A stretch of DNA of 64,000 bases, from NCBI RefSeq assembly GCF_022965805.1, contig NC_133104.1, positions 41,398,682 to 41,462,681 of the forward strand, given 5' to 3'. The position numbers were made by a program, and so were the translations under genes. Under the pieces are notes generated by a model. The model saw only the letters and a list, made by a program, of their open reading frames with translations, was not told the origin of the DNA and did not search any database. The stretch is from Primulina eburnea (lineage: Eukaryota; Streptophyta; Magnoliopsida; Lamiales; Gesneriaceae). This document shows positions 12,101 through 25,216 of the stretch, one piece after another (positions within the stretch are counted from its first letter, which is position 1; the number at the start of each line of letters is the position of its first letter).

Positions 12101-14487
12101 AAAATGAGTATCTGTTTCCCCGTGACTGAAAAATTTAGCGCTCTCTTTGAAGATATGTCAAAGGTTGAAAACAATGTTGAAGTATCCAATGATCAACAAT
12201 CCTGGACGGCATGTTCTTTTGACATGTTGAAAGGTATCTCGACTCCATCGGCTTTGAATCTTCTAAAAGCTTGTGGTGCAACTAAGATCGTTGATGAAGT
12301 TGCAAACATTAAAAAAATTCCTACTTCTCCTTTCAAAGTGATGAAGGAAGCTGTAGCACCTTTGTTGAATCATCACAGGCTTCCATCAGAGCTTATAGAA
12401 CAACTGCCTTTGAGGTCCAAATTTTTTAAATTAAATATGAATATAGTAATATTTTCTTTCAATTACTTAGACCCTTTTAACTGGAATACGCATTATTCAG
12501 CTTGTTATGAATTTATTCTTTGCTGCAGATGGGAACGAGTAGGAGATATGATTGTTCTCCCTACAACATCCTTCAAGGATCCAATGTGGGACTCGATTGG
12601 AAAGGAGCTTTGGCCGATAGTTGCAAAATCACTTGGGACTCGACGTCTCGCGCGACAAGTATGTTGGAGACATAGCCCTTCATCTAACAGGCCACTTCTC
12701 TGTCATGTTTTTTTTAAAATATGTATTCTAGTTTACGATTAAAATATTGCAATACCAGATTATAGTATCTTGGTTCTGCTTGTTTAATGCTGAAGTGAAC
12801 ATGTATAAATGTTAATTCAGTTACCTGATTTTAATGACTTGAGTTTCTCTGTTTTGCAAAGCCTTTGCTCGAATCACACTTGTATGATATTAGATTTTTT
12901 ACCAAATTATCGTGCACTTCTCCTGTTGATCAAATATGCCCTTAAACTATTCCTTGCTAGATACATAAAAGACATGAGAATTAATGTTATGATAAACCCC
13001 GTGGTTCAGTTTTTATTTGTAATGTTAACATTTCTTTGCTGATGGATTGTGTTGATATTTTGTAGAATCGAATTGCACAAACTGGAATGAGGGACAGTAA
13101 GTTGGAGATTCTTGTTGGAGATGGTGGTTGGGTTGATCACCGTGAAAACGGCATACTCTACTCTTTTGATACCACCAAGTGCATGTTCTCTTGGGGTAAT
13201 CTTTCCGAGAAGCTTCGGATGGCCCGACTAGAATGTAAAGAACAAGTTATTGTAGATTTGTTCGCAGGCATAGGATACTTTACTCTTCCTTTCCTTCTGA
13301 GGTCTATTCCTATTTATCTCTAGAAAATTTCTAATTTTCTGAATTCTTGCTGCTAACAATTATGTGGCATGATGCTTGATATGAGTGTATTTTCCACTAA
13401 CGCTTCTATTTTTATATGCGATGGTAAATTAGGGCCAACGCAAAAATGGTGTATGCCTGTGAGTGGAATCCCCATGCCATTGAAGCACTCCATCGTAATC
13501 TCTTTGCCAATTCTGTGGCTGACCGCTGTGTTGTCCTGGAAGGAGATAATAGAGTTACAGCTCCTAAAGTATGACATTGCGTCACTGAATTTAAATGTTT
13601 ACTTGTCTATTATACCAGAGTAAAAAAATTGAACACTCTGGTGTGTCTTACCATTTTACCCTGAAAAATAGCTGTGGCAAGTAAGTGATATCTTTTAGAT
13701 AACATAAAAAGGTAATTTTGAAAAGAAATTTTATTTTAGGGAACAAGGTAGGTGCGTCTGGAAAGAAGCAAAAAACTATAAACGACAGAAAAAAAATTAA
13801 TGAATCGACTTGCACATTAATGTGCATAGTAAGGAGACTAACCATCTTAAGAAATTATCATATTCCCCGTTTGTTCTGATTATTCTCGAAAGCTTACATG
13901 GATTATCTTTCTATGCAGGGAGTTGCTGATCGAGTCTGCCTAGGCCTCCTTCCATCCAGTGAATGTAGTTGGGTTACCGCCGTTGAAGCGCTAAGGTGAA
14001 TAACATCAGTCCACGTATTTTAGCATGTCCCGAATTCAAAAAATGAGTGCTTTATTCATCATCTTTATGGACTCTTGCTTTTCCATTCTTGGGTCATGTT
14101 TACCGTTTCTTTTTCCAAGTTTCATGTGACTTAAAAATCTGCAGAGACGAGGGCGGAGTTTTACACATCCACGGGAACGTGAAGGACACAGAGGAGAGTT
14201 CGTGGACGAATCATGTTGTGCACTCCATTTCTGACATAGCTAAATCGCAAGGCATCATCTATCTTTATCTTCAACCAATTACCAAACAGTGTTTCGTTTT
14301 AGAAAATATGATCTTGAAAAATAGAGAATGATACTGTCAAAAGTCAAATTTTGTGAATCTGATGAGATAAAAATCGTTGCTTGCAGGCCTTTGCTGGGAG
14401 GTTTCGGTTGATCACCTCGAGAAAGTGAAGTGGTATGCTCCACATATCAGGCATCTAGTTGTCGATGTGAGGTGCAGACTAAGATAG
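9132..14487 (+). CDS. tRNA wybutosine-synthesising protein 2/3/4 (TYW2/3/4 fusion)
   Basis: Nine coding exons: 9132-9924, 10466-10850, 11269-12414, 12529-12658, 13066-13301, 13433-13568, 13919-13995, 14145-14251, 14387-14487; 1036 residues in one frame. Residues 1-210 form a TYW3-type methyltransferase domain (SSCSGR at 48-53, FRFEPLIIAVEC near 118-129). Residues about 270-560 are Kelch repeats (LIFGGFGG, YVIGGR, YVFGG, YMFGGYNG) corresponding to the TYW4 Kelch part. The C-terminal third is a TYW2-type aminocarboxypropyl transferase with VDLFAGIGYFTLPF (881-894) as the AdoMet loop and ACEWNPHAIEAL (905-916). In other eukaryotes these steps of wybutosine formation at G37 of tRNA-Phe are separate proteins. 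The start at 9132 is the first ATG and matches the family N-terminus. All introns are GT-AG except the last, which appears to be GC-AG (GC at 14252). Exon ends were inferred from phase and family sequence. Confidence 0.93.
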
Positions 14488-15381
14488 AAATGAAAAAAAT
14501 CGTCGCACGGATTCTAGAAGAACGTTGTTCCCTTGGGAGTTCTTGAACTTGTAACATTTGGAGGCCCTCTACTGATTCAAGGTTTACAGGTTGAGCAAAT
14601 GTCTATAGTGGAAAGCTTTTATGTTGGCCGTTGTCTTGGGGCGCTCTTATGCTGTAGTATTGGATTTGAAATGTACATGCGAATTCAACATAGGACTCGA
14701 CTTTTGTCCGGGGATGACAACGGGCTGAGTCTATTAGTTTTGAGATCTCACCTGCTTAAAGTTTGGAAGACTCGTGCCGTCCCCATTTGTTTAAATCTAA
14801 CATGTCCCCATCTCGAGTGGTTAACTCGATCCTACCCCTGCGGGCAGTGCCCTCACAGGATCTCAGCCATTGATTTTACATGGTGATTAAATTTAGGCCT
14901 TTGATCACTTCATGGGGTGTATGTGTGTTTAAATCTGGGCCTTTGATCACCTCATGGGGCAGTGCCTCACAAGGTAGGGTGAAATGAACCATCTCGAGTC
15001 GTACCCAAAGCCTGAAAAATTGTTGTTATTTAAATTATTTTTAAAATGTCTGGCAATTATTACTACTTTACTCCAAAGGGAATTCAAATTATTAATGCCC
15101 AAAATTCCCCATCTAATTACCCACATTGAAGCTCATTTAAGACCTAAATAATTTGCCGGTAATATTGTAACATTCAACTATAATATATCTATATAATCTG
15201 AATTATATATATGTATGTATATATATGCACACAACAAACGAATAATGAGTTTTTTTTTCATGTATAATATGTTTTTCGATATAGAGAAAGTACTATTATT
15301 ATTATTAAAATAGAATTTGAAAAAAATTTCATCATCCAAGTGATGACCCAAAAAACATTAATATAATATGTACATTTTAAG
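14488..15381. other. 3' flank of TYW2/3/4
   Basis: Probably contains the 3' UTR. An imperfect direct repeat (TTTGATCAC-TCATGGGG words near 14898-14915 and 14941-14961) is visible. No other gene was recognised. Confidence 0.4.
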
Positions 15382-15534
15382 GAGTAAGTCTTTTATACGG
15401 GTCAATCTTATCGATATTCACAATAAAAAGTAATATTCTTAACATAAAAAATAATGTTTTTTCATGGATGACCCAAATAAAAGATCCGTCTCACAAAATA
15501 TGATTCGTGAGACCGTCTCACAAGAGTTTTTGCC
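15382..15534 (+). mobile_element. Truncated MITE of the GAGTAGGTCTC family
   Basis: About 153 bp. It keeps the AATAAAAAGTAATATTC core, the ATCCGTCTCAC motif and the GTTTTTGCC end, but lacks the first inverted motif. No matching 9-bp flanks were found, so it is an old or internally deleted copy. Confidence 0.7.
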
Positions 15535-16309
15535 AATAATAAACTATTCTTTTTGCTTGCAATTCATCTTCTCCATTTCTGTTTGTAATTTTCATGTAAA
15601 AAATAATCCTTCCATATCCATTTAAATAACATATTCATTCTCAGTCGAATTATTGTGACTTCGCTGATTCCATGAAAAATAAAATATTATATTTTGTATA
15701 ATCAAGAAATAAAGTAAATCTATTTTATTTTTTGGCCAATTTCTCTTGTGTATTGTTCTCTTGGTGTAGAATAACACTGTCCCCTGTGAAACAAAAACCA
15801 GGATTTCGGACAAGGATTATTTTTCTATTAAAAAAAATGAAAACCCTGAAATCCATGCATCACGTGCCATGCACGTGAGTCTTAAAGGCACACAAACAAA
15901 TTGTGAAGAAAAAGGTTGTCCATGGACTTTAATGCGAGCCTCGGTCCTTAGGTGGATCGATTCGTACTGCTGTGTGTTATCTGAGTTTCCACACCAAGAA
16001 GAATCAAGAATTTCCTCTATATTTTTCTTGAAAAAGTGGGCCCTTTCTCACAAAATATGTACAGCTTGCGTTAATTACTGCTTCTGTCCCCACTCAACTT
16101 GAGCAGCTCATTCATGGCTGCCCCAACCCCCCTTCCGCTATACCCAGATGCCTATCTTCACTCCCTCATTTTGAAATTCTGAAATTTTCTCCTTTTTTTT
16201 TTGTGCTTCCCTGAGCTGAAATTATTTTCTTGTTTGAAAAACTTGAACTCATTGCACGTTCATCTTGTATTGTCCGCCATTTTGTTTGCAGTAAGTACAG
16301 CAAAGAGAA
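15535..16309. other. Promoter and leader region of the GPI-anchored protein gene
   Basis: No protein-coding feature recognised. It includes a G-box-like palindrome CACGTG in GCACGTGAG near 15872-15880 and a pyrimidine-rich stretch (16130-16220) just upstream of the start codon at 16310, typical of a plant leader. Confidence 0.4.
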
Positions 16310-19300
16310 ATGAGAAGAGGGGTAGCTCGAAGTTTCAGTCTTTATCCTTTAGTTGTGCTTTTGATTCTTCCCGGTGAGCAATTACACCTTACATTTAAGT
16401 TTATTAACGGGTTTTGCTTCAATTTAGCGTGATCTGTGGGTTGTTTCACCTCTGTCTTTTGGAAATGATTGGCTTTTCAAGAAACCAAATGGGTATAATT
16501 GACTTTGCGATCAAGTTGGTTTGTGGAAATTGGGCTTTAAATATTTGATTTGCAGTGTAACACCCTCAGAGTTCTTCTCTACCATTAGTTGCTTTTGCTT
16601 GAATCTCTGAATTTTGCTGCATTGGCTAAATAAATGATCTTTACTGTAGTTGTTTTACTGGGTTGCTTTTCTATTTGTCCTATGGTTTCGCTAGTTGGTA
16701 TCTATTGTAGGATGATTTGACCTGAATTTCTTTTAGCCAGTCAACTTCTAGGGTTTTAAGTTGGTAATTTGGTAATTTAAGCCTTTTATTTTATCGTAAT
16801 CTTTTTGTTTTTCGGAAAAAAATTGCTGGACTATTTTCTCGCAGGTGCATTTGGTTGACGTATCCTATACTAGTCGGTGCTTAAATTTCAACCTAAGTTT
16901 CCCTATCCTTGCTCTTGCATCCTTCTAGCTTGAGTCATTATGCCTTTATAATGTGGTGATGTTTTCACCGTTTAACTTTCGTAACCTGTATAGCATTTTC
17001 ATTTTTTTCAATAATAGAGAGTGGCGGAAAAATGTCAGCAGCAGCCTGCAAGTTGGGCTGATTTCAATTGAACGAGTGTCTGATAAAGTTCTGTGGATAA
17101 CTTTTTGATACCTTATAAGATATTTTTGCTTGGAGCTTTGCAAATATATTCAATTAGTGGCAACCTGATCCAAGTTTAACCCGTAAACTTATAATTGGTC
17201 ATTGTTCTGGAATTATAGTGCTACTAGCACTAGAACATGTTTTACTCGTTCCAAGAAAGAAAAAATTCTAGCAAGCACATGGACACCGTATGGGCATACC
17301 TTCCAAAAAATGAACATCAAGCTGCTATACGTGATTTTCTTTGAAATAGTGTATTATACTGTCGCTTAGTTCTGTTAACTTGGCCACACATGTTCCCAGT
17401 GATGTATTTAATCTAAAATTTCTTGCAACCCAGAAGATTAGCATAACATGTTTCTATCTTTGAGTTCGTTTAAATTATCATATTTCTTATAACCATTGTG
17501 TCATACAGGGATTGGAAAATCCTACTGCTCCTTGTCGGAATATCACGGAAGTTTTGTGCTAAGGCAAAGACGAGCTGATGTATTTTTGCCTGATACTTCT
17601 CCTACTGCCTCTCCTCAGCCCTTTCTTCCTCTTCTTGCACCTTCTCCCTTGACACCATTCACAAATAATACTATCCCCAAATTATCAGGTTTGTTCCCGC
17701 ATTAGAAAATTTAAAATCATTTAAGTTATGGAAGTTAAAATTGACATTATTTCACTCTCCTTCGGCACAGGGTTATGTACTCTGAACTTTACTTCCCTCT
17801 CAAGCATGATGCAATTGACGTCAACAGATTGCATGGCTGCATTTGCACCATTGTTGGCCAATGTAGTGTGCTGCCCTCAATTAGAAGCCACTCTGGTCAT
17901 TCTCATTGGTCAATCTAGTAATGTAACCAACAGACTTGCTTTAAATGGAACACTTGCCTCCCATTGCCTTTCGGATTTTGAGCAAATTTTGGTGGGTCAG
18001 GGTGCCAATGTTGGTTTATCTAAGATATGCTTTATTCATTCATCAAATCTTACAGAAGGCTCTTGCCCGGTTAGCGATGTTTCCGAGTTTGAGAGCATGG
18101 TGGATTCATCTAACCTTCTTTCTTCGTGTGGGAAGATTGATATTGTGAATGAATGCTGCGAGCAAGTTTGCCAGAATGCTATTTTGGATGCCGCCAGAAA
18201 GCTTGCTCAAAAAGCTTATAATATGCTGAGCCTGGATGGATCCCATGTGCTTTCTGACCATACAACTAGGGTTAATGACTGCAAAGGTATCGTTCTAAGG
18301 TGGCTTGCGAGTAAACTCGATCCTTTACGTGCAAAAGATGTTCTTCGAGGACTATCAAACTGCAGGATTAATAAAGGTGAGATGTGAATAAAGATGTTAT
18401 CATGTATTCAACCTTATGACTCCACCATTTATTAATTTATATCTTTTTTTCCATCAAGATCATGAATTTGGATTATTTTTTTTGTGTTTTGATGATTTCA
18501 CGTTCAATATCTTCAATTGACATTATTAATTTTTTGACACCCTTTATATAATGCTCTACAGTGTGTCCTCTGAATTTTCCAAACATGAGCCATGTTGTAG
18601 AAGGCTGCAGTGTAACAAATAACCAGACTGCATGTTGCAATGCTGTCGAGAGCTATGTTTCTCACCTGCAAAGGCAGAGTTTTGTCACAAACTTGCAAGC
18701 TTTGAATTGTGCAGCTTCACTTGGAGTAAAATTACGAAAAGCGAATATTACAAATGATGTTTATAACCAGTGTCATATTAGCCTCAAAGATTTCTCCCTG
18801 CAAGGTTAACTCTTTTCTGTTATTTAATTACGTGTTGTTTATTATAAAATAAAGTTCTGCTGATGCTAATGGTGAAAAGTTTCTCATTCTTCCGTGCTGA
18901 TCTCCCTGGAATCATCATTTGTGTGCTCCAGTTGGTACACAGGGTAATTTTCTCATTTATTGCTTTCACCTTTTGTTCTGATCCTTGTGAAATAAGTGAT
19001 TTTTTTTATTTAGACTTTTTATAAACCAATTCACCTGTCATCTATTTAGTTATGGTTATTAATCCATCTTATTTTACTGTTGACTTTAGAAAATTGAGAT
19101 GTTATGATCATCAACGGCTGGTGCCAATAATACTAGCATCTAATCTTTTGAAAAGACAATTTTAGATTTCAATACCATGCAAATTCAATCGTGTAATATC
19201 TTGGACCTTGTTGAGTCGAAACAGCTTTTGACAAGCCATGTAGTCACTCTTAAATTAGTAATTACCTTTGCACCCTCTACATCTCATTTGATTTATTCTC

Positions 19301-20386
19301 TGATTTGAAAATAGAGTCTGGATGCCTTTTACCGAGCTTGCCATCAGACGTGGTTTTCGACGTAACCGCAGGGGTCAGCTTCCTATGCGACTTGAACGAC
19401 AACATTCCAGCTCCTTGGCCATCTACATCCCAGTTACCAGCTTCTTCATGCAATAAAAGTACGTCACCTAGATAATTTTATTACTACAATTTCTTCACAA
19501 GTGGTAGATTTTTTCACACCAAAAAGTTAACTCCTCTTTAAAATTCTCTCTCACAAATACCACAACTGTTTCTAAACACAGCCATCAAAATTCCAGCACT
19601 GCCTGCTGCTGCATCGTCTGGGCAAAGCAGTAAGTTCTCATTCCATCAATATGTTTATGGTTGTAACTTTTTATTAGTAATGCTTGGTATTGAAGGTCGG
19701 CTTTTCAAGTTTGATAAATCTGGATAAATGACAAAAAAGATCTTAGTGATCTATAGATTCAAGTAGCCAATACTTCTTCTATTCTTTATATCAGTTGTCT
19801 ATCACAATCCACTGCTCCTCTTCTCTGAAGAAAAAAAGATCTTTATATGGAGAATTTATTCAGGGATTGTTCCAGGAATCTCAGAGAGGGGAATGGGACA
19901 TGAAAAGGGGGAGGTGGGGAGCGATAGTAGATTTTTTTGGGAGGGAGTATTTCATTTTTAGAAATATTACATATACCATTTCGAATTTTTTTCATGTGAT
20001 CCCCTCTCCCCCCATCTCCCTACTGAATAAACTTCTGTATCCCGGCAAATACGGATACTTGGCAGTAGAACGCCACTTACTGTTTTTGTCAGTACGGCTT
20101 CAAAAGATCCCCGAAACTTTCTCCAGCATTGTCTTACATTTGGCTTTATGTGATGAGTTAGTTATTAGATGAATGGCTATGCTTAGAATGAATAATACCG
20201 GCTCTTCGCATCATGTTCTGTGGCCGTTTTTCTCATGTGTTTTAGTGTTTACTATTACTATTATACTATTATGGTATTATTATGCTTTTTGACTAGGAAA
20301 CGTCGTGTATTTCAGGTCTTCGATGCACAGACATGAATTCATTACTGCTTTTAATGGTTTCTGCTGCTCTTTTGATTGTTATGTAA
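16310..20386 (+). CDS. Uncharacterised GPI-anchored protein, At1g61900 type
   Basis: Eight coding exons: 16310-16373, 17509-17688, 17771-18376, 18562-18804, 18932-18943, 19315-19458, 19582-19629, 20316-20386; 455 residues, every intron in the same phase (after codon base 1). Residues 1-26 form a signal peptide (MRRGVARS then a Leu/Val core). A Pro-rich linker follows, then a Cys-rich extracellular domain with paired cysteines (VVCCPQL, NECCEQVC, TACCNAV) and several NxT/S glycosylation sites. The tail ends in a hydrophobic segment (LLLLMVSAALLIVM) directly before the stop, as required for GPI-anchor addition; the likely cleavage zone is the Ser/Gly/Ala-rich stretch before it. The layout matches Arabidopsis At1g61900, a cell-surface protein of unknown function; the Cys pattern suggests the plant SPARK domain (inference). 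Exon 5 is only 12 nt but restores frame and family sequence. Confidence 0.88.
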
Positions 20387-21205
20387 AACTTGGCGAAACC
20401 ATCTTCTCAATTTGGTTTGATAAAGGAAGCTAGGCGTTTGTTTAGCATTAGTTATTGAGGTTAAGAATATTGTGTAAAGTTCGAGCGAGGATGCATCGGG
20501 AGAGTCTGGAGTCGAAAAGAGGATTCCGCCCGTTCCCCAGTAGAAAATTGACTTGAAGGTGATGTGGTCATGTGTTGTTTAGTTTAACTTCTATATATAT
20601 AATGTTAATTTACTCATTCTTGTGTGATTGTGAAATAAGAAATTTTGTAAAGGAAGGTGATAAAATTCCTGTAAAATTCCTACTTGATCATTACCTTGTA
20701 AATTTGGGGTGGGAAAAGGGAATGTTGTTTCTGGCCTTCAAATATTTCACCAATTTATTTAATCTTATATTTGTTTGTCAAATTGCCGATAAAATTTATA
20801 GCATGGCTGGCACTAAGACCTCGGGATAACTTACACAATTATGTAAAATTTTATTCATCATCTCAAAAATAATATTTTTTTTGCAAAGCTAACATAAAAA
20901 ATAAAATCTCATATCCAAAATGACCCATCAAAACGCAGCTCATGCTTGAAATTGGAAAGGATCAATGATTTTTAAAAAAGTTATCATGGAAATGTCATAC
21001 CAGAAACTCTTTTGGTAGTTTATGGAAATATTAATATCGATAGTTGCAAGTCAAAAGCTGTTGTGTTTCACGAGTTTTTTTCTCCCTGAATTATATTGTT
21101 TAGATTTTATTTTTTTTTGTTTTCTGTAATTTTTCTTATTTTTATTTCCAGTTTTGACATAATTTTAAATTCAGTCAAACCCATGTGTTATTGGGCCGAT
21201 TGAAA
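20387..21205. other. 3' flank of the GPI-anchored protein gene
   Basis: Probably holds the 3' UTR in its first few hundred bases. No further gene or element recognised before the Helitron boundary. Confidence 0.4.
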
Positions 21206-21830
21206 TCTATACTAATATAAATATATGAATTGAATTGTGAATTTACATAAATATCCTTACTTTCATTTAATATTAATCATTAATATACATTTTCATATTA
21301 ATCATTAATACATATTTTCTTTTCCATTTTCTATTTCATAAAATTAAAATTAATTAATTAAAATATATACTAATCTATCTAATCTATACTAATATAAATA
21401 TATGAATTGAATACATGTTTTCTTTTTCATTTTATATTTAATAAAATTAAAATTAATTAATTAAAATTTAAATCTATCTATACTAATATAAATATATGAA
21501 TTGAATTGTGAATTTACAAAAATATCCTTACTTTCATTTAATATTAATCATTAATACATATTTTCATATTAATCATTAATACATATTTTCTTTTTCATTT
21601 TCTATTTCATAAAATTAAAATTAATTAATTAAAATCTATCTATATCTATATCTATACCATACTAATATAAATATGTGAATTGAATACATGTTTTCTTTTT
21701 CATTTTCTATTTCATAAAATTAAAATTAATTAATTAAAATTTAAAATTAATTAAAATTAAATTAATCTATCTATCTATACTAATCTATACTAATATCTAT
21801 ATATGAATGTGAATTGTGATTACATTGACA
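21206..21830. repeat. Repeated Helitron 5'-end modules
   Basis: Several diverged head-to-tail units of roughly 90-180 bp share CTATACTAATATAAATAT, an ATTGAATTGTGAATTTACA or ATTGAATACATG continuation, and an AATTAATTAATTAAAAT end. They could reflect repeated insertion of related Helitrons at the same place or slippage of the 5' end. Confidence 0.65.
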
Positions 21831-23667
21831 TCAAATTCACACAAAATCACTTTATTTTTTTTTCAAATTCACAGAAAATCACTTTATTTTTTTATATTAC
21901 AATTTGTCATATTAATGGTGTTATTTAAGTCATTTTTTATTTTAGTTTAATAAGATCATTAATAGTGTATTTAACTCAATCAAACTAACTATTATTTTAA
22001 TTTACTTTAAATTTAATTTTAAATACTTAAATTTATACATTGCCGTCAAATAATAATAGGAAGACAAAAGAGATGAGTCGGATTGAATAAAAATAAAGTA
22101 TTAATAAATATTAAGGTCATACAAAATTTCTTTCTCTCATTTAGAATAAAAATATTTTCAAACTCCTCATGTGTCAATAAAAATATACGATTGAGAGAAA
22201 TATTTTTCTGTAATAGATTTCAAACACTGTTTTTAAGTTATTTAGTCAATTTTTTTATAAATGCTGCTAAATAAATATTACTAAATAATATGCTCTATTT
22301 GATCATTTTTTGTTCTTGCAATGAGAGGAGTTTTTTTACCCTAGCGTTAACATGTTTGATTGTTATATGTCATTTGTATTGATCATGTAATTGTGTTTGG
22401 ATTGTTTTTGTTATTTGTTTGTTTGCACAAAGAAAAGAGAAAACAAAATCAAATATCCAACAAAAATGGTTATTTTTCGATTTTTTATTATTAAGATATT
22501 TTGTTATTTTTTAAACACATAATGCATGTTTTCTGTTTGCTTATATTACTTAGTTTAAAGTGACTTAAAAAATATTAAAAAATTGAAATATTTCTTCGTT
22601 TTTACCTTATGTCTCAGAATATCAAGAGATAATATTTTTTATTTATTGGGACAAATATATTTCAAAACTTCTGTCTATAAATCAATATTTAAATTTTTTA
22701 CGACATTATTATATTATCTAATCAATTTTTTTTACTCAGATTGATAGAAGACATTTTAATTTGAGTTTTTATGTTCTTGTTTATATTATTTTTGTAATAT
22801 TATTTATTATGAAAATAATAGGTGAACTACAAAAATTGGTAGGTCTAAGATTCCTCATGTAAACGACAAATATGGATAAATTATTAAAATATATAATATC
22901 CAGTAGATTTTTGGCATGCGATTTTGTTCTAATTCAATGATTATGCATGATTATAAATTTTCATTATATTACAAGTTAACGCATGTTTTGTTGTTGCTAC
23001 ATATATTTTGTCAATAGTCTAATATTTTTCTATGGTTTAAGAAAAATTGTGTGACTTTGTATTATATTTTTACAGCTGCTTTTCTAAATGATTTTATTAT
23101 GATTTCAAGGCACCATTTTTCATTTGTGTTTTTTAAAGAAGTGGAATGAATATCTATAAAACGATGACATTAATAAGACGTCTTCTCTTTATTTAAAAAA
23201 AATATTGAAAAATTTATACAAATTGTAAATAATATGGGTTAATATTTAATTTGAGAGTGATTTATGCTTTTTATTGTTCGTATATACTTCAATTTCTTTG
23301 TTATTGTACTAAATAAATTGTTTTTAAACTTTGAGTTATCATTTTTTTCCTTATCGAGATTGTTTGTGTTATGATTTTTTTATTCGTTTTGGTTAGTATT
23401 GTTAGCGGTAATTGATTTTTCTGATATTATATGATGTGTCTTGTTGTTTATATAAAAATAAGTATGAGAGTACATCAATCAAACCACGTATTTTGGGTCT
23501 TCTGTTCTATGAAGAGAATAATAAATGGTTTCTGTGAATTATATAATTTCTTGGTTTTTCATATATATAGTCTACGAAATGCGTCAAATTTTGAACAAAA
23601 AAGTTTCGACAAACATAGGATGAAAAAAAAGACATGTTAAATAAAAAAAATATGTTGTGTGTTACTA

Positions 23668-24016
23668 TGTTGGGTGCGATAATTGTCCCTGTTTGGTAGA
23701 GCGGTCGAACCGTGATGCTTGAGCTGCCGTGCAGTTTAACAGATTTGAGTTGCACAATTACTACTAGCTATAGTTTTTGGTAAAGCGACAAACGCTCAAT
23801 CTTAAAATTGGTATCAGAGCCAAGGTCACGGGTTCGATTCTCATTGATTGCAATGAGTGCAATTATAGGAGGAAGATTGTTGGGTGCAATAATTGTCCCT
23901 ACTCGGTTGAGCGGCCGAACCGTGGTGCTTGAGCTGTTGCGCGGTTTAAAAGATTTGAGTTGCACCATTACTACTAGCTATAACTTTTGGTAAAACGACA
24001 AGTGCTCAGTCCTACA
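23668..24016 (+). mobile_element. Complete TRIM retrotransposon with two LTRs
   Basis: A 349-bp element. The left LTR spans about 23668-23805 and the right LTR 23878-24016. Both start TGTTGGGTGC and are about 139 bp; the right one ends in CA. Directly inside the left LTR is TGGTATCAGAGC (23809-23820), the standard primer site complementary to initiator tRNA-Met. A purine tract AGGAGGAAGA (23867-23876) precedes the right LTR. The 5-bp target duplication TACTA is exact (23663-23667 and 24017-24021). There is no room for gag or pol, so this is a terminal-repeat retrotransposon in miniature, mobilised in trans. It inserted into the Helitron and is therefore younger. A solo LTR of the same family is at 5141-5281. 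Confidence 0.92.
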
Positions 24017-25216
24017 TACTATGTCCTAATTTCTGTATGATATAATTCAAGCACATTTTTTTATAGATATTTGAAATTAGGTCCAACTAAGTAACATGAA
24101 ACATATACATATATATTAAATCATATTTAAAGCAAAATTTTAAGATCAAGAATGATTCAGATTTAAATTTCAACGAAGCACAATGAAGAAGAAATTGAAG
24201 AATTGTATGTGTACATTAAGTGTTATATAATGATTATGTTGCTACTTCATGGTTGTGCGACATATAAATGTCAATATTTCTCAATAAAATAGTTTTTCAA
24301 AAAGAAAAAAATTATTCATTCAGAAAAAAAAATACATGAAAAACAAATTGTACATAAATATCATTCTATTTATAATGGTATGAGAAGTGAGAACAATTCT
24401 AAAGCTTTGTTGACACAATATAATAGATGAATTCTGTGCATTTTATTGAGACATCGAGCCAGTTTCACTTTATTTCCTCCAATATTATCTCAATATATTT
24501 CGAGGTGATACGAGATTGTTTTTGTCTCTTTTTTTAGTCAAAGTGTCTAACCAGCTAATTCATAACATATATGATGTAGCATAGAAAACTCCTTGTCAAG
24601 TAAATTCACTTAGCCAAATATTGAAATTCAAATAAAATTCTACAATATTTCATCAAATTAATTTTGACTATCGTAAAATGCTCATGAAATCTAAATGGTT
24701 ATATTATTAGATGAGATATTGAATAAAACAAATACTTTGACATATATTAGAATGATATCTCATATGCATATTTTAATTACATTATTCGTATATATTATCA
24801 AGATTTTTAAAATACAATAAATAATTTTGTATGTCGTTCTACAAGATAAAATATTATAAAATAAAATATAAACTCGCTAGAAGAAAATTTGTTTTGTTTC
24901 AATGAATAATATAATATTATGTTCTAAACGTAACAAATGAGATTGAAACTATATCATCCTCATGACATGATGCACGCAATCATTATTGCAAAGCTTCCAA
25001 AAAATGACGATCAAAGATGATTTTCTTGAATTGTGTCAAATTAAATGAGGACACAATTCTAAGATATAGTCATTTGAAGAGATTTCAAGTAATTTTTCTC
25101 ACAGTGATTGAGAAATAGTTGTTGAAAATTTATTAATCTTATAGCTATAGACGATCAGATATTTGCTGAGCATACCAAAATAGTTATATGCATATTATAA
25201 CAAACTACGACAAAGA

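Noticed and set aside
19795..20172. 125-residue frame in the last intron of the GPI-anchored protein gene
   Set aside because: It lies wholly within intron 7, has no ATG at its listed start and no recognisable domain.
23820..23845. B-box-like GGTTCGATTC suggesting a tRNA gene
   Set aside because: It lies just after the TRIM primer site, with no cloverleaf around it; explained by the retrotransposon.
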